A stretch of DNA of 64,000 bases from NCBI RefSeq assembly GCF_036226745.1, contig NZ_CP109013.1, forward strand, positions 3,472,001 to 3,536,000, read 5' to 3'. Shown in pieces: positions 50,464 to 60,219 of this stretch. The stretch comes from Streptomyces sp. NBC_00683 (GTDB lineage Bacteria; Actinomycetota; Actinomycetes; Streptomycetales; Streptomycetaceae). The notes under the pieces were generated by a model. The model saw only the letters and a program-made list of their open reading frames with translations, was not told the DNA's origin and did not search any database. Made by a program: the position numbers and the translations under genes. The stretch's first letter is position 1. Every line of letters begins with the position of its first letter.

Positions 50464-52146
50464 TCAGTCCGTGGACTCCGGAGGCTTCCAGCTGCGCAGC
50501 ATCGTCTCGAAGCGGTCCCGGCTCTCGGCCCAGTCCGCCTCGGGCCCCGTCATGTAGATCGCGTACTCGGGTCCGCCCGTCTCACCGAAGTACATCTGGT
50601 CGATTCCGTGACGCGGCCCCGGATGGTCCTTGGACTCGAGCCAGGTGAACTCCCAGAGGGAGCCCGGCCGGTCCCGGAAGGTGTTCGAGTGCAGCGTCAG
50701 CCGGTCGTAGCCCGGCAGCCGCTTGGAGAGGTCCTTCTCGATGTGCAGCATGTGCATGTACGAGTTGTCGAAGTCGGGCTTCGGATCGAGGCTGATCCGG
50801 ATGCGGTGCGCCCCGTTGTCCGGGGTGTAGTCGATCTGGTTGCCGTCCGTCTGCCGCGTCCAGCCCTCGGGCACGGCGAGGCTGAAGCCCTCGGGGTCGT
50901 GGACCCGTGTCCAGCCGTCGGGTATCTCCTTCGAGCCGGCCTTCGGATCCGTGGACGGCGTCGACGGGGTGTCCGAGGACGGACCGGCGGTGGTCCCGGT
51001 GCCGGAGCCGCGATTCCCCGTACTCCCCTCGTCTCCCGCGTACTTCATGGCCACCAGGCCCGCCGCCCCGCCGAGCAGCGCGGCGGCGGCGATGACCAGC
51101 AGCGCCGTACGCCACCTGCCCCGGCTGCGGCGGACCGCGGGCGCGGGGGTGTACGGCTGCGCGAGGACGTGCGGCTGTGCGGCCTCCGGCCCGGCCGGGG
51201 GCTGTGCGGACTGCGTGAGGCGGGCCGTCGACCCGTCAGGTACGGCGAAGGCACGCAGGTCGTCCTCGGACACCCGCTGGGTCGGTACGTACGCCTGCGC
51301 CGTGAGGGGCTTGCGTCCCTCCATCGCCTCCAGCAGCATCCGTTCCGTCTCGGGGGCCGTCGGCCGGTCCGCGGGGTCCTTGCGCAGCAGCGCCGTGATC
51401 ACGGGTGCCAGCGCCCCGCCGCGCTCCGGCGGGGGCGGTTCCTCCGTGACCACGGCCTGCATCGTGGAGATCGGGGACGTACGGCGGAACGGTGAGCGCC
51501 CTTCCACAGCCGTGTAGAGCGTGGCGCCCAGTGACCAGAGGTCGGAGGCCGGGCCGGGGTCGCCGCCGCGTACCCGTTCGGGTGCCAGGTAGTCGATGGA
51601 GCCCACCAGTTCACCGGTCCTGGTGATGGTGGAGTCGCCCTCGATCGCGGCGATCCCGAAGTCGGTCAGCAGCACCTGTCCGTCCCGGGCCAGCAGGACG
51701 TTGCCCGGCTTGACGTCCCGGTGCAGCACCCCGGCGCTGTGTGCGGCCCGCAGCGCGCTCAGTACGTGGAGACCGATCCTGGCCGCCTCGCGCGGCTCGA
51801 CCTCACCGGTCTCCTTCGTGGCGTCGGCGAGCGAGGGCCCGTCGACGTACTGCATGACGATCCAGGGGCGGTTGTCGTACTCGATGACGTCGTGGACCGT
51901 GACGACCCCGGGATGGGTGATGCGGGCGGCCGCGCGCGCCTCCTTCTGCGTGCGGGCGTGCAGCACGGCCCGGTCCGCCTCGGCGGCGTACAGCCCGGCG
52001 GTCAACTCCTTGACGGCGACGGTCCGGTGGAGCACCTCGTCGTGGGCGCGCCACACCTTGCCCATACCGCCGCGGCCCAGGACGTCGCCGAGCCGGTACC
52101 GTCCCGCCAGTACGATTCCCGAGTCCGTGCCCTGCGCATGTTCCAC
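50464..52146 (-). CDS. Receptor Ser/Thr protein kinase (array copy 2)
   Basis: A 560-residue kinase starts at GTG 52146. The catalytic domain starts almost at once: GRGGMG loop, K46 (VAVKE), D144 and N149 (LHRDVKPGN), DFG with D162, and APE at about 188-190. One membrane helix lies at ~347-368 after a Pro/Ala-rich juxtamembrane region. The extracellular part begins after a Thr/Ser/Pro stalk with GWTRVHDPEGFSLAVPEGWTRQTDG, the same module as in the other copies. All catalytic residues are present. The spacing to the neighbouring kinases (91-115 bp) leaves room for separate promoters. Confidence 0.93.
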   Translation of the reverse strand: MEHAQGTDSGIVLAGRYRLGDVLGRGGMGKVWRAHDEVLHRTVAVKELTAGLYAAEADRAVLHARTQKEARAAARITHPGVVTVHDVIEYDNRPWIVMQYVDGPSLADATKETGEVEPREAARIGLHVLSALRAAHSAGVLHRDVKPGNVLLARDGQVLLTDFGIAAIEGDSTITRTGELVGSIDYLAPERVRGGDPGPASDLWSLGATLYTAVEGRSPFRRTSPISTMQAVVTEEPPPPERGGALAPVITALLRKDPADRPTAPETERMLLEAMEGRKPLTAQAYVPTQRVSEDDLRAFAVPDGSTARLTQSAQPPAGPEAAQPHVLAQPYTPAPAVRRSRGRWRTALLVIAAAALLGGAAGLVAMKYAGDEGSTGNRGSGTGTTAGPSSDTPSTPSTDPKAGSKEIPDGWTRVHDPEGFSLAVPEGWTRQTDGNQIDYTPDNGAHRIRISLDPKPDFDNSYMHMLHIEKDLSKRLPGYDRLTLHSNTFRDRPGSLWEFTWLESKDHPGPRHGIDQMYFGETGGPEYAIYMTGPEADWAESRDRFETMLRSWKPPESTD

Positions 52147-52261
52147 GTGTGTCCCCGCCCCATTCCTTCGAATGACAGGTTACGGAGGGGAGGCAGCGCC
52201 ATGGAACCTCGCACCGCGGCACGAGACCGCACTGTGATGCTTGTCGCGCACTGCCGCGGGG

Positions 52262-55039
52262 TCAGGAACCCACGCGGTAGGAGGAGATGGCCTGCGCGTA
52301 GACGTCGGAGACCTTGTCGCGCTCGTTCGACGGGCCGATGACCTGGATGATGTGGTACCTGCCGCTCACGATCATGACGAGGTTACGGACGTAGACCTCG
52401 CGGCCACCGCTCTCCTGCCACGTGAACTGCCCCTCGGCCATGGCCTGCCGGCCGACATCGACCCGGCGCATGCCCGTGGACGTCGCCCAGCTGGACTCCC
52501 GGAAGGGCTGCAGCTCCGGTTCCTTGCTGCGCTGGTAGTCCAGCGGATCGCTGCCGTTGGCCTTGACGGTGTCGCGGCCGGGCACGATCAGCACGCTGAA
52601 CCCGTCGCTGCCGTACCGGATCTGCCGGTCGGCGTTGGCCGGGCTGCGCTGCCAGTCCTTGGGCACACCGATCTCGAAGCCTTCGGCGTCCTTGCGCAGC
52701 GCATAGCCCGGAGCGAGCGCGACGGCCGAACGGCTGCTCTGCGGCTTCTCCGAGCCGGAGGAACCGGAGGAACCCGAAGGGGCCGGCTCCCCTGCCGACG
52801 CACTCGGTTCGGGTTCCGGCTCCGCGGGCGCGGCGGAGCCGGAGGGCTGTCCCTGCGACCCCGTCTCCGTACCGCCGTCGGACCCGGCCTTGGGCATGAA
52901 CATCACGGCGTAGGCCACCGCGGCGGCCATCGCCAGCAGGATGAGCACCAGCAGCAGCCGTCCCAGCCGCCTCGGCGGCCGGCCACCGGGCCGCCGGCCG
53001 GGCTGCGGCTCGCGCAGCACCCTGGGGCCCTTGGGCTCGCGCGGTGCGCGCGGCGGCTTCTTCGCGTACTCCGGCTCGTGGACGGGCTGCTTCTCGTACC
53101 GCTGCGGCTTGCCCTGGCGGTGGCGGCCGTGCGCCGACCCGCGGCCCCGGCGCCTGCGCACCAGCTCGCCCCGTCGGCGGACGACGGGGAGGCGGGTGGC
53201 GTCCGGCGGCGGCAGCGGCACGACGTCGTTGCCCGCCTCGGGCTCGGGCGCCGACCGCACGAGGGAGCGCAGCCAGCCGCGCAGCTCCTCGAAGTCGGGC
53301 CGCTCCGTGGGGTCCTGACGCAGCAGCGACTCGACGACGGGGCGGAGCGGGCCGCACTCCTCCGCGAAGGCGGGCGGCTCACCGCAGACCATCTGGACGA
53401 GCTCGGCCGCGTTCTCCTCGGGGTACGGGGCGTGGCCCTGTACGGCCCGGTAGAGCAGGGCGCCCAGAGCCCACAGGTCGGTGGACGGGCCGATGGGCGG
53501 GGCCAGCTGCCAGTTGTCGTGGACGGGGCCCGCCTGCTCCGGCGCCCATCGCTCGGTGACGGCGCCGACGACGGCGATACGGGCCTGCCGGGCGCGTTCG
53601 GCGGCGAGGGGGGTGGCGGGGCCGCGGTAGGCGGGAGTGCTGCCGCTGCCCGCGACGACCTCGTCCCACCCGCCGGAGGACGCCTGCGCGGCCACCGGCT
53701 GCGGCAGACGGTCCTGCCGGGCCGCGGGAACGGCGGGGCCGGTTCCCAGGCGCCGTGAGTCGGCGCGCAGCGCGTCCTCCCCGGAGCCGCCCGAACCGCC
53801 CGCGGGAACCGGGCGGCCTGCGCCGGGGCCGTCGCCCCAGGTGCCGGCGAGGTGGACCCGCCGGGGACCGCCGGCGTAACCGCCGGGACCCTCGTCGTCC
53901 TCCTCGTCCTCGTCGTCGTAAGGGTCGTAGGTGTCGTCGGCCGCCCGGCCCCAGGTGCCGGCCGGCTGCGAGGGGCCGATGGCGGGAGGACCAGCAGTCT
54001 CCCCGCGCTCCCCTGCGCCGGCGCTCGCCTCGTCGCGGTCGCGCTGCTGCTCCTCGTTGACCCGGGCCGCGGCGCGGGCACCCGCCCGGTAGGCGGCGAT
54101 GGCCCCGGCACGGGCGGCGCGCAGCTGCGCGGCGCTTCCGGCTCCGGGCTCCGCCGCGGGCACGGCCGGACGGGCCGGCCGCGGGACGAGCTCCTGCCCG
54201 TGCCGGTCCGCGCCCTGGTCCGCGTCCCCGGCCGGCGGAGCCGCCGCCTCGATCTCCGCGGGACCGCGCGAGGCCGGCACCCCGGCGGCGGACGGCCCCT
54301 CCGGAGAGGGCGGGGCGAACGGCGAGGGCGGGGCGAACTCGGAAGGCTGGGCGAACTGCTGGGGCGGGGCGAACTCGGAGGGCGGCTCGTACGGGCCGGT
54401 GGGGCCCGTCTCCACCGCCGGGGCCCCGTAGGTGTTCTCGTCGTCGGGCTGCGGTGCGGGGACGTACCCGCACAGCGCCTCCTCGGCCGCACCGGCGGCC
54501 AGCCCCGTCAGCACGACACGGCCGTCGTCGCAGACCAGCACCGTGCGGACGGTGATGTTGCGGTGGGTCCAGCCGTGGGCGTGCAGCACCCGCAGCGCGG
54601 TCAGTACGTCGGAGCCGATCTCGGCGGCCCGGTACGGATTGAGGGGACGCTCCGCGAGAAGGGCCGCGAGCGGGCGGGCGGCGACCAGTTCACTCACTAT
54701 CCAGAGCGAACCCGCCTCGGCGAACACGTCGAAGACCTGGTCCAGGCGCGGATGGTCGGGCACCTGGGCCGCCGCCTGGGCGGCCTCGATCGCCCTGCGG
54801 ACCGCGGGGTCCGTGGAGCGCCGCACCGTACGCCCGGTGGCACGCCTGGCGGCCGAGGGCAGCCCGTCGGCGTCGAGCACTTCCGCGTCCACGACCTCCG
54901 GCAACGGCACCTGCCGGACCAGGACTTCCTGCCCGCTGTACGTGTCGAACGCCCGGGTCTCGACCAGTTCGTACGCATCGGACGGGGGCAGCGGAAGGCG
55001 GTAGCGGTCGGCAAGTACCCGACCCGCATAGTCGTCCAC
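52262..55039 (-). CDS. Receptor pseudokinase with ~320-residue activation-segment insertion
   Basis: A 925-residue protein starts at ATG 55039. It has a kinase-like fold but lost its catalytic residues: no glycine loop, R42 at the Lys position (LVRQVP), H-R-N at 159-161 instead of H-R-D, T166 for the metal-binding Asn, and G179 for the Asp of DFG. Between there and an intact APE (499-501) lies a ~320-residue disordered Pro/Gly/Ala-rich and acidic insertion. The C-lobe resumes at STDLWALGALLYRAVQG. An Arg-rich juxtamembrane region (about 620-692), one membrane helix (about 694-715), and an ectodomain with GYALRKDAEGFEIGVPKDWQR follow. It is likely a scaffold or allosteric partner of the flanking kinases. 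Confidence 0.9.
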   Translation of the reverse strand: MDDYAGRVLADRYRLPLPPSDAYELVETRAFDTYSGQEVLVRQVPLPEVVDAEVLDADGLPSAARRATGRTVRRSTDPAVRRAIEAAQAAAQVPDHPRLDQVFDVFAEAGSLWIVSELVAARPLAALLAERPLNPYRAAEIGSDVLTALRVLHAHGWTHRNITVRTVLVCDDGRVVLTGLAAGAAEEALCGYVPAPQPDDENTYGAPAVETGPTGPYEPPSEFAPPQQFAQPSEFAPPSPFAPPSPEGPSAAGVPASRGPAEIEAAAPPAGDADQGADRHGQELVPRPARPAVPAAEPGAGSAAQLRAARAGAIAAYRAGARAAARVNEEQQRDRDEASAGAGERGETAGPPAIGPSQPAGTWGRAADDTYDPYDDEDEEDDEGPGGYAGGPRRVHLAGTWGDGPGAGRPVPAGGSGGSGEDALRADSRRLGTGPAVPAARQDRLPQPVAAQASSGGWDEVVAGSGSTPAYRGPATPLAAERARQARIAVVGAVTERWAPEQAGPVHDNWQLAPPIGPSTDLWALGALLYRAVQGHAPYPEENAAELVQMVCGEPPAFAEECGPLRPVVESLLRQDPTERPDFEELRGWLRSLVRSAPEPEAGNDVVPLPPPDATRLPVVRRRGELVRRRRGRGSAHGRHRQGKPQRYEKQPVHEPEYAKKPPRAPREPKGPRVLREPQPGRRPGGRPPRRLGRLLLVLILLAMAAAVAYAVMFMPKAGSDGGTETGSQGQPSGSAAPAEPEPEPSASAGEPAPSGSSGSSGSEKPQSSRSAVALAPGYALRKDAEGFEIGVPKDWQRSPANADRQIRYGSDGFSVLIVPGRDTVKANGSDPLDYQRSKEPELQPFRESSWATSTGMRRVDVGRQAMAEGQFTWQESGGREVYVRNLVMIVSGRYHIIQVIGPSNERDKVSDVYAQAISSYRVGS

Positions 55040-55089
55040 GACGCCTCCCCAGAGCGCACTGTCCCCCGGTCACGGAGACCGCATAATCC

Positions 55090-55120
55090 GTCAATTGCGG
55101 TCACTTGCTGTGCAATTGAC
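55090..55120. promoter_or_regulatory. 9-bp inverted repeat upstream of the pseudokinase gene
   Basis: GTCAATTGC (55090-55098) and GCAATTGAC (55112-55120) are separated by 13 bases, 51 bp before the pseudokinase ATG. The arms are AT-rich, which is rare here, favouring an operator over a terminator. Confidence 0.6.
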
Positions 55121-55226
55121 CCATGATCCCGGCTGCGTACGGTCCACGGTCTCTCACGATACGTGGCAACGCGCGGCGGTGCGGCCGGGTCGGGGCAACC
55201 CGGCCGTTCCGTTCGGCGGCGGACCG

Positions 55227-57254
55227 TCAGTCGGTGGGCTTGAACGTGGCGAACGCCGTCTCCCGCAGCGCGGTGCACTCCGCGCCGTCCCACTCGCTCT
55301 CCTTGCAGCTGATCATGATCGAGTAGCCGTGGGTGGCGTCGGCCTTGAACCCGCGGTTCAGCACCCGGACCCGCATGCCCTGCTGGGTGCGCACGAACTC
55401 CCAGTCGGCGACGGTCGGGTAGCCGTTGAACTCGACCTTCTTTATGCCGATGTGCTTGTAGCCGTTGCTGAGGGCCTTGGTGCCGGCTACGGCCGCCGTC
55501 CAGGCAGCCGCCGCGTCGTCCTTCGGGGAGGCGTTGTAGTCGACCTGGACACGCGGGAAGCCGCCGTCGGCGTTGTAGATGCGGCCGGAGTTCCTTCCCG
55601 CTATGACGTCGCGCTTGAAGCCCTCGGGCATCGCCATGCTGAAGTGGAACTGCCTGTCGGTGACCTGCTTGAACCCGGCGGGCACGGCGTCGGGGGCCGG
55701 TGCGCCGGTCTCCGGATCGGGAGACGGTTTGTTCGTCGCCTCGCCCTGCCCCTCCTTCTGGCCCTCGTCGTCCTTACCGCTGTCCTTGCCCTTGCCCGAG
55801 TCGGTGGCGCTGTCGCCACCGGCGGCGGCACCGGCCGACGCGGCCTTGTCACCCCCGCCGCCCGTGCCACTGCCCTTGTTGTCCTTGTCGCCGTCGCCCA
55901 GGGTGAGCGCGAGGACCGTGCCGAGGACGGCGAGCACGACGACACCGGCGATGACCGCCAGGGTGCGGCGCGGCACGACGTCCGTGATCGAGGCACGGGC
56001 CGGTACGGTGGACGGGCCTCCGGGGCGGTGCGGCGGCACTGCGGGCCCGGAGGCCGATGCCGTGGCGGTACCCGCGGCAGGCGGAACGGCCGGCGCCTGC
56101 GTGGGCGCCGGGGGAACGGCCGTGCCCGCGGCCGCTGCCGGAGACTTCGCGTTCCGTACGGACCGCAGCGCACCGCGCAGCCGGTCCCGCGCGCTCTCTC
56201 CCGGACCGCTCGCGGTCGTGGCCCCGTCACCGGCCGGGGGCGCCGATCCGGTGGAACCGCCCGCTGCCGCACCCGCTGCCGCCGCGGACGCTGCTGCCGC
56301 GCCCGCCGCCTTCTTGTTTCCGCTCTTCGTGCCGATGATTCCGGGCAGCGCCATGACCTGCGTGGAATCGGCGGGCGGGGGCACCGGACGCTCCGGCTGC
56401 TCCGGAGCATTGATCACACCGGTGAGCAGCGCTCGTGCCCCGGCGTCGTCGAGCCGCTGCTCGGGGTCCCTGGCCAGCAGGCCGTAGATGACCTCCTCCA
56501 GCGGACCCGCGTTCTTCGGCGGGTCAAGCGGTTCCGTCATCACCGCTGTCAGCGTGGCGATGGCCGAGCCCTTGTCGTACGGAGGGCAGCCCTCGACGCT
56601 CGCGTACAGCAGTCCGCCGAGCGACCACAGGTCCGCGGGCGGGCCGGGCTTGTGCCCGCGGGCACGCTCCGGCGAGATGTACGAGGGAGCGCCGACGAGC
56701 ATGCCCGTCGAGGTGACGGAAGGGTCGCCCTCGACCTGGGCGATGCCGAAGTCGGTGAGCACGACCCGGCCGTCGTCGGAGATCAGCACGTTGGACGGCT
56801 TCACATCGCGGTGCAGGATGCCCTCGCGATGCGCCGATCGCAGCACGTCGAGGATGGCCAGACCGACCTCCGCGGCGCGCCTCGGCGTCAGCGTCCCGTC
56901 CTCACGGATGGCCTCGGCGAGCGACTTGCCCTCGATGAGCTCCATGACGATCCACGGCCGGTCGTCCTCGTCGACCACGTCGTAGACGGTCACGGCGCTG
57001 TTGTTGCGGATCCTCGCGATCGCCTTCGCCTCACGCAGGGTGCGCGTGATCAGACGGCGCTTCTCGTCGTCGTCGATGGCTGAGGGGAACCGCAGTTCCT
57101 TGACCGCGACCGTGCGGCCCAGCGTCTCGTCGGCAGCACGCCAGACCGTGCCCATGCCGCCCCGGCCGAGCACCGCCCCGAGCCGGTACCGCCCCGCGAG
57201 AAGACGTCCGTCCTTGTCCCCTTGGGGCTCCCGTGACTGCTCCGCCTCCGACAT
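55227..57254 (-). CDS. Receptor Ser/Thr protein kinase (array copy 4)
   Basis: A 675-residue kinase starts at ATG 57254 with CAGAGGGGA upstream. Catalytic residues are complete: GRGGMG loop, K52, D150 and N155 (LHRDVKPSN), DFG with D168, and SPE at ~195. A ~150-residue Ala/Pro/Gly-rich juxtamembrane stretch precedes one membrane helix (about 431-452). The extracellular part has a Lys/Asp/Gly-rich stalk and a domain beginning GFKQVTDRQFHFSMAMPEGFKR, related to the ectodomains of its neighbours, with two cysteines near the C-terminus (SCKESEW, ECTALRE). It is the first gene of the array and divergent from the serine hydrolase. Confidence 0.93.
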   Translation of the reverse strand: MSEAEQSREPQGDKDGRLLAGRYRLGAVLGRGGMGTVWRAADETLGRTVAVKELRFPSAIDDDEKRRLITRTLREAKAIARIRNNSAVTVYDVVDEDDRPWIVMELIEGKSLAEAIREDGTLTPRRAAEVGLAILDVLRSAHREGILHRDVKPSNVLISDDGRVVLTDFGIAQVEGDPSVTSTGMLVGAPSYISPERARGHKPGPPADLWSLGGLLYASVEGCPPYDKGSAIATLTAVMTEPLDPPKNAGPLEEVIYGLLARDPEQRLDDAGARALLTGVINAPEQPERPVPPPADSTQVMALPGIIGTKSGNKKAAGAAAASAAAAGAAAGGSTGSAPPAGDGATTASGPGESARDRLRGALRSVRNAKSPAAAAGTAVPPAPTQAPAVPPAAGTATASASGPAVPPHRPGGPSTVPARASITDVVPRRTLAVIAGVVVLAVLGTVLALTLGDGDKDNKGSGTGGGGDKAASAGAAAGGDSATDSGKGKDSGKDDEGQKEGQGEATNKPSPDPETGAPAPDAVPAGFKQVTDRQFHFSMAMPEGFKRDVIAGRNSGRIYNADGGFPRVQVDYNASPKDDAAAAWTAAVAGTKALSNGYKHIGIKKVEFNGYPTVADWEFVRTQQGMRVRVLNRGFKADATHGYSIMISCKESEWDGAECTALRETAFATFKPTD

Positions 57255-57373
57255 GCGTCCCCTCTGCGATCAACCCGCCCTGGCAGAGCGTTCATTGTCC
57301 CTCACCCCGGGACCGGCCGTGGTGCCGGGTCCTTGGTCAGCCATGATGTGGCCGGAGGAAGGAGCCCCCTGCC

Positions 57374-58495
57374 ATGCCGACACTCAGGGCGATGCTCGCC
57401 GCCCCGGTGGTGCTGACCCTGCTCGCCCTGGGAACGGCGAGCCTGCCCAGCGAACCACACCTCACGCCCGCATCCTCCTACCTTCCCCGGCTCGTCGTCG
57501 AGGGCGACGCCCCCGCGGCGGCCTTTCTGTCCCGTCACGACTCCCCCGCACCACGGGAGACCTACCGCTCCGCCGGACCCGGAATCCGGCCCGGCGACCG
57601 CTTCCGGGCGGGCAGCGTCACGAAGACATTCGTCGCGACGGTGGTCCTCCAACTCGCCGGGGAAGGCGCGCTGCAGCTGTCGGACACCGTGGACACGCAT
57701 CTCCCGGGCCTGATACGCGGGCACGGCAACGACGGACGCCGCATCACCCTGCGCGCCCTGCTGACCCACACCAGCGGTCTCTACGACTACACCGAGGCGC
57801 TGCCCCCCACGGACCCCGCCGCCACGGGCGCGGCCGGTCCGTCCGCGCAGCCCCTCACACCGGGCACCGCGGTCCGCACCGCCCTGAACCGCCCCCCGGT
57901 CTCGGCGCCCGGCACGTACGCGTACTCCAACACCAATTACGTGCTGCTCGGCCTGGTCGTTCAGCGCGTGACCGGACATCCGTACTCCACCGAGATACAG
58001 CGCCGCGTCCTCACCCCCCTGCGACTGACCGGCACCTCGTTCCCCGGGGCCCGGAGCACCCTCCCCTCCCCGCACTCCCGCGGCTACCACCGCTCCCCCG
58101 GTGACGGCACGCTGCGCGATGTCACCGGGGCCGGCCCGCGCACGGCGGGCGCGGCCGGGGAGATGGTCTCCACGCTCGCCGACCTGACCCGCTTCTACGC
58201 GGCCCTGCTGGGCGGCCGCCTGCTGCCGCCCGCCCAGCTGGCCACGCTGCTCAACACCCGTACGGCACACGGCATGTACGCCATGGGCATCTATCCGCAG
58301 AAGCTCTCGTGCGGGACCACCGTCTGGGGACACAACGGGCACATCACCGGAAGCTACGTACGGGCCGCCGCGACGCGCGACGGCCGGCACGTCTTCATCT
58401 TCCGGGCGAACACGGACATGCTGTCCGATCCGGACCTCGAAGCGGCCCTGCTGGAGGCCGAGTTCTGCCGGGTCCGGACCGGCGGCCCCGCGTAA
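57374..58495 (+). CDS. Secreted serine hydrolase, class C beta-lactamase/D-Ala-D-Ala carboxypeptidase family
   Basis: A 373-residue exported protein starts at ATG 57374 with GGAGGAAGGAG upstream. The hydrophobic N-terminus (LAAPVVLTLLALGTASL) is a signal peptide. The penicillin-binding fold shows SxxK at S81-K84 (AGSVTKTF), YSN at 184-186, and the third motif HNG (HNGHITG, about 322-328) in place of KTG. HxG is common in esterase/DD-peptidase members of this group. It probably acts on peptidoglycan peptides or on small esters. It lies between a receptor kinase and glpD, divergent from the kinase array. Confidence 0.88.
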   Translation: MPTLRAMLAAPVVLTLLALGTASLPSEPHLTPASSYLPRLVVEGDAPAAAFLSRHDSPAPRETYRSAGPGIRPGDRFRAGSVTKTFVATVVLQLAGEGALQLSDTVDTHLPGLIRGHGNDGRRITLRALLTHTSGLYDYTEALPPTDPAATGAAGPSAQPLTPGTAVRTALNRPPVSAPGTYAYSNTNYVLLGLVVQRVTGHPYSTEIQRRVLTPLRLTGTSFPGARSTLPSPHSRGYHRSPGDGTLRDVTGAGPRTAGAAGEMVSTLADLTRFYAALLGGRLLPPAQLATLLNTRTAHGMYAMGIYPQKLSCGTTVWGHNGHITGSYVRAAATRDGRHVFIFRANTDMLSDPDLEAALLEAEFCRVRTGGPA

Positions 58496-58512
58496 CCCCC
58501 GACAAGGAGGCC

Positions 58513-60219
58513 CTAGATCGGGACGATGTCCGGCGCCCCCAGCCGAGCCGCGTCCGCGGTCAGGTCGTCCGGCTGGCGCTGCGACTCCCGCTCCGCCTCC
58601 ACCCGCTTGCGGTAGTGCTCCACCTCCCGCTCGACCTGGTCCGTGTCCCAGCCCAGGACCGGCGCCATCAGGTCCGCGCACTCGCGCGCACAGCGGGTGC
58701 CCCGGTCGAACGTCTCGATGGAGATCCGGGTGCGCCTCGTCAGTACGTCGTCGAGGTGGCGGGCACCCTCGTGCGAGGCGGCGTAGACGACCTCGGCCCG
58801 CAGGTAGTCCTCGGCGCCGGCCAGCGGTTCGCCCAGCGACGCGTCGTCCGCGACCAGGTCGAGCAGCTCCTCGGTCATCGCGCCGTAGCGGTTGAGCAGG
58901 TGCTCCACCCGGGCGACGTGGAGCCCGGTCCGGGCGGCGATCCTCGCCCGCGCGTTCCACAGGGCCCGGTAGCCCTCGGCTCCCAGCAGCGGGATGTCCT
59001 CCGTGACGCAGTCGGCGACCCGCTGGTCCAGTCCGTGCACCGCCTCGTCCACCGCGTCCTTCGCCATCACCCGGTAGGTCGTGTACTTGCCTCCCGCGAC
59101 GACGACGAGCCCCGGCACGGGGTGCGCCACCGTGTGCTCGCGCGACAGCTTGCTCGTCGCGTCGGACTCACCGGCCAGCAGGGGCCGCAGCCCCGCATAG
59201 ACGCCCTGGACGTCGTCCCTGGTCAGAGGGGTGTTCAGGACGGAGTTGACGTGTTCGAGCAGATAGTCGATGTCGGCGCTGGACGCGGCCGGGTGCGCCT
59301 TGTCCAGGTCCCAGTCGGTGTCCGTCGTGCCGATGATCCAGTGCCGCCCCCACGGGATCACGAACAGCACGGACTTCTCGGTCCGCAGGATCAGCCCGGT
59401 CGAGGAGTGGATGCGGTCCTTGGGTACGACCAGATGGATGCCCTTCGACGCCCGGACGTGGAACTGTCCGCGCTCACCGATGAGCGCCTGGGTGTCGTCC
59501 GTCCACACACCGGTCGCGTTGACCACCTGTTTGGCCCTGACCTCGTACTCCCCGCCGCCCTCGACGTCCTGCACCCGCGCGCCGACCACCCGCTCGCCCT
59601 CGCGGAGGAAGCCGATCACCCGCGCCCTGTTCGCCACGTGCGACCCGTAGCCCGCGGCCGTGCGCACCAGGGTGGCCACGAAGCGGGCGTCGTCCATCTG
59701 GGCGTCGTAGTACTGCAGGGCGCCGACGAGGGCGTCCTTCTTCAGCGCGGGCGCGACCCGCAGGGCACGGCGGCGCGAGAGATGCCGGTGCACGGGCAGG
59801 CCCCTGCCGTGTCCGGAGGACACCGACATCGCGTCGTAGAGCGCGACGCCCGAGCCGGCGTACAGCCGCTCCCACCCCTTGTGCTGCAACGGATAGAGGA
59901 ACGGAACGGGCTTCACCAGGTGAGGGGCCAGCCGCTCCAGGAGCAGCCCTCGCTCCTTCAGCGCCTCCCGTACGAGCGCGAAGTCCAGCATCTCCAGATA
60001 ACGCAGCCCGCCGTGGATCAGCTTGCTCGACCTGCTGGAGGTCCCGGACGCCCAGTCACGCGCTTCGACGAGCCCGGTCGAAAGTCCTCTGGTGGCCGCG
60101 TCCAGCACGGTCCCGGCGCCGACCACGCCCGCTCCCACGACCAGTACGTCCAGTTCGCGCTCGGCCATCGCGGCGAGCGCGGCGGTGCGCTCCGCGGGTC
60201 CCAGTGTCGCTGTCCTCAC
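58513..60219 (-). CDS. glpD: Glycerol-3-phosphate dehydrogenase GlpD
   Basis: A 568-residue FAD enzyme that oxidises glycerol-3-phosphate to DHAP and passes electrons to the quinone pool. It starts at GTG 60219 with GGGAGG six bases upstream. The FAD-binding motif is VLVVGAGVVGAGTVLDAATRG, then RSSKLIHGGLRYLE (about 65-78) and the IPWGRHWIIGTTDTDWD active-site region. A GGKYTTYRVMAKDAVDEAV segment and a C-terminal helical domain complete the family pattern. It is convergent with the serine hydrolase and appears monocistronic. No GylR or other operator is evident to me. Confidence 0.95.
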   Translation of the reverse strand: MRTATLGPAERTAALAAMAERELDVLVVGAGVVGAGTVLDAATRGLSTGLVEARDWASGTSSRSSKLIHGGLRYLEMLDFALVREALKERGLLLERLAPHLVKPVPFLYPLQHKGWERLYAGSGVALYDAMSVSSGHGRGLPVHRHLSRRRALRVAPALKKDALVGALQYYDAQMDDARFVATLVRTAAGYGSHVANRARVIGFLREGERVVGARVQDVEGGGEYEVRAKQVVNATGVWTDDTQALIGERGQFHVRASKGIHLVVPKDRIHSSTGLILRTEKSVLFVIPWGRHWIIGTTDTDWDLDKAHPAASSADIDYLLEHVNSVLNTPLTRDDVQGVYAGLRPLLAGESDATSKLSREHTVAHPVPGLVVVAGGKYTTYRVMAKDAVDEAVHGLDQRVADCVTEDIPLLGAEGYRALWNARARIAARTGLHVARVEHLLNRYGAMTEELLDLVADDASLGEPLAGAEDYLRAEVVYAASHEGARHLDDVLTRRTRISIETFDRGTRCARECADLMAPVLGWDTDQVEREVEHYRKRVEAERESQRQPDDLTADAARLGAPDIVPI

